A DNA stretch of 64,000 nt from Ectocarpus siliculosus (Eukaryota > Sar > Phaeophyceae > Ectocarpales > Ectocarpaceae), in the NCBI GenBank assembly GCA_000310025.1, contig FN649752.1, positions 773,452-837,451 on the forward strand, in the 5' to 3' direction. Shown one piece after another: positions 55,004-64,000 of the stretch. Under the pieces are notes generated by a model, which was given only the letters and a program-made list of their open reading frames with translations, was not told the DNA's origin and searched no databases. The position numbers and the translations under genes were made by a program. Position 1 is the first letter of the stretch, and the number at the start of each line of letters is the position of its first letter.

Positions 55004-57333
55004 ACAAGAGGGGGTGGGGGGGGCAGGGGGGAAAAATAAGGGGGGGGGGGGGAGCAATGCACGTTTAATTCCCCCCCGTTGGGGTTTCGGGGGGGGGGGG
55101 GGGGGGTGCCGTATATTTGTATACTCGGGAGCATATAGCAACGTAAGGCTCTGTTTGGTTTGCGGCCAAGGCGGAAGGGTAAGCGGGGGATGCACGTTGT
55201 TCCTGGTAGCCTGTGAGTGCTGTCCGTGCTACTACTACTACAAGGGAGGTGTATTATTTTGTTCATCGTTATTTTTGTTGTTTTGTTTGTCGGAAGAGTC
55301 GGTGCCGTACACCCGGCTCGTCTGGCGAGGGTCCTGCAGAGAAGATCGGCAACCCGTTTGATTTCGCTAGCAGGCAGATTTGCAGTCACCTTTGGTTTTA
55401 TCCAAGACGGGGGGGAGGGTGTCATAATATGGGAAGTTGCAAAAGTCGCACGGGGAAATTTCCTGGAAACCTGGATGAAGTGTACAGGTCCGTAGTGGTT
55501 GTGTCGGGCCGATGGGCTGCTGTGCTTGTACCGATTCATCATCCGATTGGGGGGCTTTGATCGCTCATGACGGACTTCGGGCAGGGGAGTGGGGGGGAGG
55601 GGTCGGAAATATGAGCCATAGCTCTTTGCGTATGTGTTTTGTTCTCGGTCTCTTTCGTGTTGGGTCGCTTTGATGTTTGTCATGCTTCATTGGTCCACCC
55701 CACTTGTACTAGTCGGGGCATTGTTTGTAGTTCCTTGCCCCGCCCCCGCACGCAACCATCGTGTTGTTTGTTGTGGTGTGTGACAAGGTGGCGGAAAGGG
55801 TAACTCTGAGTAACGGGCTTTTTACCTTGAGTGAGAAAGTCTTCTACCTGCAATATTCTTGTCTTTTCGCCTTACGTGCTTCCTTCATCACTCGCTCTGT
55901 GCTTTCCACGGAGCGTTTTTGTACAAGGAATGGCGAGGTGTTGTGTTATGTGTAGATGTCTCTCCGCCGTTGGGCGGAAGAGCCTACTCATGCAGTGGAT
56001 TTGTTTTCTCAAACGAGCTCCACGAGCTACTGCCAAATACAATCACTCGCTGCTGTTGCAGGCTAGTAGTCTCATGCGGTACGAGAAAGCTCTGCCGAGA
56101 TGATTGTCCACGACAAAATTCGTGGTCGGTCTTGGTTGAACGAGTGTTCAGCAGCAAGCGATCTTTTTTCAGATATTGTATGGATGATGCCGTCATCGGA
56201 AGTATGAATGCCAAAAACGGCCGCAGCAGCAGGTAAACCGTTCGCTCACGGAAGTACGCTGGAAAAAAAGCGGGCAGCAGCAGCGCGGTGAGACCGTATG
56301 CTCATTGTCAGGGTGGTGGACAAGTGCGAAGATGCCCAAAAAAAAAGTGGCGGGTTCGTGCATAGGAAAGGTTGAAGGTTGCCTCTTCTGTGCTGAATTC
56401 ACATCTCACTGGAAGTAAACCTCATAGACTAGTCTCTCTCTAAGAACGAAGAGGACGGACGCACACAGCTTCCTTTTGCAGCAGCAATACAGCACAGGCT
56501 TCCGAAAAAACAGCAGTGCCTCTGTCGGACAGGCATGATAAAACAAGTACGACAGCAATAAGTCTGCTCGTCCACTCGTCAGGATATAGTCTAAGATGCC
56601 ATGTACATGTGAGACTAATTTGAATTTCCATTTCCACTCAAACAAACAATTGTTTTTCTGCCAGAAAAGAAAGACCACACCTACCTATCCTCCTATGGGC
56701 AACACATTGTATTTCCGGCGATGGTGTATTGTTGCGATTTTTGCCCCCAATACTTTTAACTCCAAGGGGTAGACCTTCGTCTAGCGGGATCATTTAGAGA
56801 TACGAGATACAGAGAGTGAACAATATATCATGCAGCAGTGGGGACAGCTCTACGAATAACCTTCTTCTTGGGGCGGACCCCTCTCCAATGATCGCGCGCG
56901 CAGGAGATGGAGACGACACGATTTTCTTTTTTTGATGGAGGCGACACATTGTTTTTTTTTTTTCGATGACGCGCGTCCGCCCGGGTTTGCCAAGGGAATC
57001 ATCACCCAAGCCAAGGCACACCATCAGACACTACTATCACCACCCTAAAATTCCTTTGTGTGTGTGTGTGGAAAGGGTCCACCGAAGACTTTCGCTTGCT
57101 ACCCACCCCGACGGCACGGTCCTCTTGTTTGTCTCTTTTACCACGGTGGTGCGGTGCGCTCGCTGGAAGGAAGCTGTCCCTGGCGACACGTCAGCGACGG
57201 TAGCAGCAGCAGCAGCAGCAGCAGCAGTGACAAAAAGATTGTTTTGTCCATGTAGGCAGCTGCTCGTCACACACCAGGAAGGTTCGGAGGGTTCGTTCAG
57301 CGCTACTCAAAAACCAGGCTAGGCGGCAGCAGC
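55004..57333. other. Intergenic region downstream of VPS35
   Basis: This interval holds the VPS35 3' UTR, several long G runs (55019-55110), a short TG run near 57057-57069 and an (AGC)n run at about 57202-57229. Long open frames on either strand here have low-complexity composition and no consistent splice structure. I see no supported gene. Confidence 0.45.
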
Positions 57334-60300
57334 ATGTACACGAGGAAACAGAGATGGAGAAGGACTCGGACGCGCAAGCAGGCCTGGGGCGACCTTCCCC
57401 CAGAGCTTCTAGACGCGATGCTCGCGGCCGGCGGCGGCGGGATGCCCAAGTCCGTTTCTTGGGACCACAGCTACGCCGCGGGGCTGAAGATTCGAGCAGA
57501 CAGGGCGGCCGAGGTAGCGCACCGGGCGGCGGCCGAGGACTCCAAGCTCAAAGCGGCGGCGGCGGCGGCGGCGGCCGCAAAGGGCAAGGGGGTCGAGGTC
57601 AGCATCCCGCGGTCGGTGTCCTGCTCGTCCCTCGGACCGAAGCGGACTCTGTTCGCTCGAACCTCGTCCTCTAAGGATGAGCTTGGGGCCGCGGGGGGCG
57701 GCGTCAGGAGAGGTAGCAGCGCGACCACAGCGGCTCAGCACAGGCGGCGCATGCTGCCGCACCGGAGAGGCGTGAGCTTCAACACACAGGTGGGTGCTAG
57801 CTTGGCTCTCGAGGTGGAGGTTCGGGGCAGCTGAGGTGTTGGTTCATGACACAACACTGCTGTTGTGTTTTTGTGTTTTCCCCTCCTCGTACACAGCAGT
57901 AGTGATTCGTTTTGTGATCAGCACCATTCGGTCAGGTGACGACTCTCCCTAAAACAGACTAGCTTGTACTGCTGTCGACGACGCTCTATGGTTTATGCTG
58001 CGGAGGAAAGGGGGGCATGAGGTGGTGGCGTGGTGCATGTGTTCATGTTGTCCCGTCAACAGCTGTCTCTTGGTTGATTCTCGCATTCTCTCTCGGAAAC
58101 TTTCAGCCAAAGATGACCCCCACATGCTCTCATCATCGACTTTTTTTTTTTTCTTTTTCATGTGTGACGAAATCGGTTGCAAGCGGCGTAACCGCGCCAT
58201 GCTTGCTAGGAAGTCCGGGTGTACAACACTGCTGGCTAGCGACACGCCTGCTTTCATGGGGTCATCTATGACACCCCGCTTTTCGTTTTCCATGGCGACC
58301 AGCTCCACCCCAAATACAAGAATGAAACACCGAGAGAAATCTACTCACAGGGTTCAGCCAAACAGAACAGAAAAGCCCACCTCGGTGCGGTGTTCGCTGA
58401 AAACGTTTCCTGAGGACCCCCCCCGCTACATACCAAGATCTCCCACCTCTCATGGTTGATTTCATGGTGACTGGGTCAGAAACGTCAGCCACCGTCTTTC
58501 TCACGGGACTCCTCCTCTCTATCCCGTGCTCTAGATCTTCTACTGCTGTGCTGCTGTGCCGTGGTCTGTTTGTCTTTACGTATGCATACTGTACTGCTGT
58601 AGATATTTCTATTCCTGCAGGCATGCATGTGGAGAAGAACAAGTGCGTGTCACGCGTGTGCGGACGTCATCATTCAATACCGTCCCGATCCTTTGTTCGA
58701 ACAGCAGTCAGTCCCAGCCGCAGCAGCCCACCAGCCACGGTCGTACAAGTGCATACCTTCTAAGAAATGAAAGTCGATCGTTGTCCAAGCCCTACGCAGT
58801 ACACAGAAGTATGTAGGTGCGTGACGTTACCTGGGATTGCTCGTCGTGTTCGGTATAAATTACAGCACACGCGTGCCAACGGAGTCCCTGTCCTCTTTGC
58901 AACGTGAGATATTTGGGTGGTCTGTTGTCTTCACATCCGTACCAGCCCTGACCCGGACCGCCCTCCGTGGTCACAGGCCAACTACCGTATACGACACAAG
59001 ACAACACACCCCTTGGACTGATTTTCAAAGCTCGATTTACCAACAGCAGGAAGAGTCACGGCGCCGATAACGGCGGCGTTGAAGCCGTCTGGTCGAGAGC
59101 TCTCCGAAAGCGTATCGTTTCGTTTATGCATCCTCTTCGTCGTGGAGTAATCGAGTTTTGAAAATTGGTCGAGGGGGTGTGTTATCTTGTGTCATACACG
59201 GTAGGTACCCGAAGAGGGTTGTGTACATACAGCAGTTGTTGTTGTTGTTGTCTTCACATTCAAGTCGTGTCAGTTGCTAATCCCAAAATCTAGCAAAGAC
59301 GCGGTCCGTGGTCACAAAAATGCTAGAGCCATCAGAAGATCCAAAGAACACGCAAACTATTATAGCAACAAAAGGGTACACAAGCACCTACATCCCTGCA
59401 GCACGTTTGCGTGCCCAAAAAATGAACTACCCGCACGGGTCCACACACTACATTCGACTACAGCAGCATCACCCCCCCTGTCCTACACTTGACCAAAATG
59501 AATGTCGACTACAGCGTACAGCTGTCTGGAGTGCTGCCTGTACAATAACACCATGGTAGACATGGTACAAGTTCGGGACGCGCAACTGCTGTCTGAAGTG
59601 CTGTCAGAATGCGTCCGTGGACATACAGTGAAAAAGAACAACCAACCAAAGCCATCATAATTGCAATTGACAATCACCGAATCTACCCCCGATCATCTGT
59701 GTTGGACACAGCAGCGTAATTATCGACACTTATTAGGATTCGTTCCACATCGAAGGGGTCTTCCACGATGCAGGTACACAATAAAGGCACCCGGGCTATC
59801 CGGGCCATCTCTGCCGCGTCTCTCTACAAAACCAGTGACGTCATCACATACACACCAATGTTCAGGAAGTAAACAGAAAATATACAGATAGCCCTTCGCT
59901 GACGCTATGGATTCATTGCTAATCATCTTAGACTTCTTTCTGTAGAAAGAGATGGATTTATTGTGTCATATTCAGAAAATAATATATATATATATATTTG
60001 ACAACACAACATGTTCGTCCGTGCGTCACGGTTCGATGTCGTCCGTGTGCTCCGGCGCCGCTGCTCGATGCCGCTGCTCCGGTGTCACTGCGGCCAGTCC
60101 TAGCACGACCAAAATCGACCCGCTCTGTCCGTATACGCTCTCGTTGCTGTCCTTCCCAGTCGGTTCCTCGCTTTCTCCCTCGTTGCACTTAAGGCCGCAC
60201 TGGGGATCACAGTACTTCCTCTTCAAAAAAACAGGAAACGCCTGGAAACGCCTGCATATCTCGGTTTTCCAAAGTCTAACTCCAGTACGAAACTACCATC

Positions 60301-63300
60301 GTAAATTAACCGTCCGCAGCGGTCGCTTGTGTACAATGTTAGTAGCTGAGGTTGTACCCCTTGCGATACACTACAGACTAGCGGTCCGCGATTTTCCAAA
60401 CGATCGCTTCTATCATCGAGTTCGGTGAGCTACAAGCTAGATTTTTTAAGCTGCTGTGCGGTCCAATTTTGAAACGCTTCAAGCACACGGTGAACACGAA
60501 TCACCGCCTATGTGAGTGTATGGGGCCGCGAACTTCAGCGCAGCTCTTCCCTCACATATCCAGCTGGTCGCCATTGTCATTGTCGATTTGAATGCCTAGG
60601 GTCATGTATATGCATGTCCAGCCTTTAGGCAAAGGTGCTTGAAGCGTTTCAAAATTGGACCGCACAGCAGCTTCAAAAATCTAGCTTGTAGCTCACCGAA
60701 CTCGATGATAGAAGGATCGTTTGGAAAATCGCGGACCGCTAGTCTGTAGTGTATCGAAAGGGCTACAATCTCAGCTGCTAACATTGTCCACAAGCGACCG
60801 CTGCGGACGGTCAATCTACGATGGTAGTTTCGTACTGCAGTTAGACTTTGGAAAACCGAGATATGCAGGCGTTTCCTGGATTTTTCAGAGGAGGTACTGC
60901 GATCCCCAGTGCGCCCTTAAGGTTCTTGTTCTGAATATTCTCGCGTCGAAGGGTCAACCAGCCCACTCAGCTCGTCATCACCTGTTCCCTCCTCCCCTTT
61001 GATGGCGAAGCCAGGTTACTGAGACAGTACAGCTCCCTCTAGTAAACCTAGGGCCGTGTACATAGTGCCCGTCCACCTTTCTGATCGCGTCTGCCTCCGC
61101 GCACAAAACTGAGATGGACATGCTGTCTACACCGACGGCCATGAGGCCCGCGCATCTGCATTTTTGCACCTGACTCACCAGTGCCGACCCAACTCTACCA
61201 CTACGCACGCCTCGCGGCGGGTGCACTGCAGCAAGGTGTCGGTCCCTTGAGGGTGAGTCTAGCCATGCTCGCTAGAAAGACCCCCCCCCTCGCTATGGGC
61301 CATGCCTAAGCAAAAGCCTTACCGAGGCAGCGAGGGGAAGAAGGAAGTCAATGTTTTAGAGAACTACAGGGGAGGATGTAAGATGTAGGGTACTTGTGTA
61401 GACGTTGTACTAAGCACCAGCTGCTATGACTGATATACATCATCAGTGTATAGACTTAAAAAAAGACTCGAAATAAGTCCAGTACCCAGCCGTTTTCCCT
61501 CAACTCGCTGAAAAGACTCCACCACATCCTGTTCGACTGCTGTGGGTATATCTCGAACGGATAGTCTTCCTGTGTGTGTATTTATTTTTCCTAATATTTC
61601 CTCGACTGCTGTACTAATCCTTGAGTCGATATGGGTTCGTCGTGCTTCTTTTAGAACATGCCATTCCCACACCGTAGTAATAAGAATCGCAATCATAGAT
61701 AGACCACCCGTTCCAGATAATACCCAACACGAAAGGATGACTTTCAGTCTTGGCAGGCGAGTGTCGGAGAAGAACCTGTGTGACTTATCTCGAGTCTGTT
61801 TAAGCGTATGCATGCCAGGTTGTATTCACGAAGCATCCGCGATGCCAGCGGGTAAGAAATTGCGAAATTACCCGCTGTACAGGAAGCGCATCTACACTGC
61901 TGCTGTGGGTGTATACCGCTTTTCATATCTTTCCCTTCCATTCCGTCAGTGAAGGGATATACAACAAAAACCCGTGCGTTCAACAAGTAAATTACAGAGA
62001 AAAACGCGCAAGTAAACAACGAAGATAATGGGTCCGGCAAGTAGTCTAACACCGACATGTTCTATTTTTTTTGGGAAATTCCTGTTGTTGTACTCTGTAG
62101 TCACGTGCCACCGGCCAAGCTGGGGTACCCGGTTCATGATCCTATGACCTGCAACACGCCACATGTACGACATTGCGGCTGATCCCTGATCGATCACCCA
62201 TCTCCCCGGGAATGGAGGTATTGTACACACGTACCCCCAGAAAGTGCTCATTCGTTTCCCGCCCAGTTTCACTCCTCCCTGCTTCGCCAAGGGGCACTGC
62301 GAACGAAGAACATAAACGTACGTTCTATGCGTACGGCAGCACGATGTTCTCTGAATCGTTGCGAAATGATGGCCTCACGGGGAGTTCTTCCCCCTTATTT
62401 TTCAGGGATCTGTACAGCAGTAGCTGCCCAAGGTTGCCCCCCCCTGCAGAGTTTCCCAATGAGAAAAAAAGAAATGGGCTCGAGTATAAAAATTTAGGGC
62501 CTGTTTTGACGTTAAACAGTTGCACCTAATTGAGCACCCAGTTTTTGGATGGACATAAGTTTGGTTTTGGGCCAAAAAGTGCGTCGCTGTAACACAAATT
62601 TACCGCACCCAAGTGTTAATCGAGGTTCAGCAACACCTAAACACGGTGGAATCGCTGCAGCGAGGTGACGTGGTCACCAAACAGTAATATAGAGCGGTAG
62701 ACAATGTGCATCACACAGGAGCTGTAAGAATGGAGTATCAGCACACACACACGAAGCTAAGCATCAGCAGGTGGTGCCAGTGGTTCAAGCCTTATCCTCA
62801 GGCGTGCTTTACAACTTTTGTTTGGACTCTCTCGCTGCACACAACCGGCCGTTGGCTTTTGACATCGCACATTTTGGGAAGCAACCTCCTCAGCAACCCA
62901 ACCTGCGCGAAAAGTTGACACGCTCACAGAATCATTGCAATGCAGCTATTTCCCAGCAGCGGGCAGTGGGCAATGCGTGTGGGTGCCGCACGGCCAGTGT
63001 CCCACATGCGGTCCCGTCAGGGGTAACGCCAACACGAGTTCAGCTTGCCATGGGGTGTGCAAAAAGGGCGAAGTCCAGCTCGTGTACTTCGATTCAGCAA
63101 AAAACATTTCAGGTTGCGATTGGTTTTTGTTTTTTTGGTGCGCCCAACATGAAAGTCCCGCTTTTCCGGGCAGAGAAAGCGTCATCGTGTTTTTCCCTGC
63201 GAACCCGGTGTCTTTGGCCCCCGATACGCCCCCTCACACTTAGTTTTTGCAGGGGGTCTATTTAAGTGGCAAATTTTAACGTTAAAACAGGCCCTTAGAT

Positions 63301-64000
63301 GGAAAGTTTGAGGCCTCCATCTCGAAAGTTGCTGCACTGTTGTTTAGTTTTGTTGCGAAATTTCCCCTCTCTTTCTAAAAGTTGCGCCCCCCCCCCGCTT
63401 TTTATGGGGTATGCGTTAGCTTGAAGACACACACGAGCCCTTGAAATGACTCCCAATCTTGCGAGATCTGAATGCCTTTGGGTTGCCCAAAAGAAGTTGG
63501 CCCAGAATATGAAGACTTTGAGTCAGCCCGTTGGTGCCGTGGCTGAAGTGCTTCGATGTTTCGATCAAAACATAAAGGTTCGCTCACTCAAAAATAGAGA
63601 CGGCCCCGGGGCGTGCTTTTTCATCATGGCGTTTGACACCCCCCCCGCTCCGTGATCGGAGGACGGAGTAAGCCGCGGATATGCACACGACTCAACGAGC
63701 TATAATAGCTACCCAAATAGTGTGTCTTCTCCTGGGATGGTGCCTGTTGTCGGTCCATGAGCGCACCCTGCTTACCCCCCCCCCCCCATGCCCTTTGGTG
63801 GAAACTGCCTCCTCCTCCTCCTCCTCCTCCTCCTCCTCGCTCGCGGCGTGTATCCCTGTACACAGGTGAAAATGGTCCTTATCCCCAAGAGGGAGGAATT
63901 TAGCGAACTGGAGAGGGTGAAGCTGTGGTGGGGGCGAGAGGACTACTCGCAGTTCCGGCAGGTGCTGATCGACTGGAAGCGGGCGAACGCGCACCGCATC
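57334..64000 (+). CDS. Heterokont-type hypothetical protein with a VxF / LIPxREE-LWWxxxDY module (3' end beyond window)
   Basis: Two exons join in phase 0 across a 6,076-bp intron: 57334-57789 (donor ACACAG|GTGGGT) and 63866-64000 (acceptor TACACAG|GTG). Exon 1 (152 codons) includes WGDLPPELLDAML (an F-box-like start, too short to call), MPKSVSW, a long Ala run, and ends RRGVSFNTQ. Exon 2 continues VKMVLIPKREEF and KLWWGREDYSQFRQ, and is still open at the edge. From memory, V-x-F-x followed by V.LIP.R.E and LWW...DY..F recurs at the ends of many stramenopile hypothetical proteins. That the junction recreates this pattern is the main support for the gene model. Function unknown. An upstream in-frame extension is possible because the frame is open before the ATG. 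Confidence 0.6.
60188..60921. repeat. Large inverted repeat (foldback element) in intron
   Basis: The left arm at 60188-60486 and the right arm at 60635-60921 are reverse complements over nearly their full length, with scattered mismatches and small indels. The loop is about 148 bp. Matching ends are CTTAAGGCCGCACTGGGGAT and its partner ATCCCCAGTGCGCCCTTAAG. The inner ends are CGCTTCAAGCAC and GTGCTTGAAGCG. A transcript through it would fold into a hairpin of about 290 bp. I could not identify terminal repeats or target-site duplications beyond the arms. Confidence 0.85.
62497..63294. mobile_element. PIF/Harbinger-like non-autonomous TIR element
   Basis: The left end is GGGCCTGTTTTGACGTTAAA and the right end is the reverse complement of GGGCCTGTTTTAACGTTAAA, 19 of 20 identical. 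Both ends are flanked by TTA (62494-62496 and 63295-63297). A 3-bp TTA/TAA target duplication with GGGCCTGTTT-type termini is the signature of PIF/Harbinger elements. The 798-bp interior has no full transposase; a Cys-rich open stretch is present but I cannot assign it. Confidence 0.75.

Larger units (their letters stand above)
57790..63865. other. 6-kb intron with repeats
   Basis: This intron contains the inverted repeat at 60188-60921, a short (TA)n run at 59983-59997, the TIR element at 62497-63294 and homopolymer C/G runs. I see no other exon that would fit in phase 0. Confidence 0.5.

Noticed and set aside
54928-55683. 251-codon minus-strand open frame downstream of VPS35
   Set aside because: It includes translated homopolymer C/G runs (poly-Pro) and overlaps the VPS35 last exon. 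There is no recognisable domain.

Overview
This is nuclear DNA of a eukaryote. Genes are split by many spliceosomal introns, and homopolymers and microsatellites are common. A LINE fragment and a TIR element lie in introns, and there is one 100-N assembly gap. A heterokont (stramenopile), most likely a brown alga of the Ectocarpus type, fits best. That rests on the flagellar gene CFAP53, long introns in GC-rich Ala-rich genes, and a split-exon module at the right edge (VSFNTQ joined to VKMVLIPKREEF, then LWWGREDY) that resembles a motif I recall from heterokont hypothetical proteins. The taxon is inference.

Positions 1-24853 (minus strand) hold the striking object: the 5' part of one giant gene that runs off the left edge. 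A Ser/Gly-rich 316-residue first exon (ATG at 24853) is followed by at least 33 further exons. Of these, 31 are variants of one module: a short conserved core (R..R.L.FR.W.RLC.HAA) followed by an Ala/Glu/Lys/Arg-rich predicted coiled coil. Every junction I could place is phase 0, so exons can be gained, lost or skipped without breaking the frame. Five old, diverged repeat exons come first. Next comes an array in which three exon classes (C, D, B) cycle about six times, with three single-exon losses. Last come eleven near-identical class A exons with a period of about 540 bp. The visible coding length is about 3,580 codons. I do not recognise the protein.

Positions 25382-28895 (plus) carry a HAD-superfamily (DUF2608-like) hydrolase, divergent from the giant gene. 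Positions 31420-38976 (minus) are CFAP53, a cilium/flagellum coiled-coil protein in 10 exons. Positions 40354-43333 (minus) are ZMAT2/SNU23, a spliceosomal zinc-finger protein in 4 exons. Positions 43862-55003 (plus) are VPS35, the retromer scaffold, in 15 exons, with a LINE fragment in intron 1 and an acidic/Ala-rich insertion in exon 12. Positions 57334-64000 (plus) hold a heterokont-type hypothetical gene with a 6-kb intron that contains a large inverted repeat and a PIF/Harbinger-like TIR element.

The conserved genes (flagellum, splicing, endosomal sorting, HAD hydrolase) show no shared pathway. The two head-to-head pairs, giant gene/HAD and ZMAT2/VPS35, probably share bidirectional promoters. 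The part most likely to be undescribed is the tandem-exon array. It looks like a modular, rapidly turning-over coiled-coil gene, comparable in logic to the one-repeat-per-exon LRR-ROCO and NB-ARC-TPR genes reported from Ectocarpus, but built from a different repeat.
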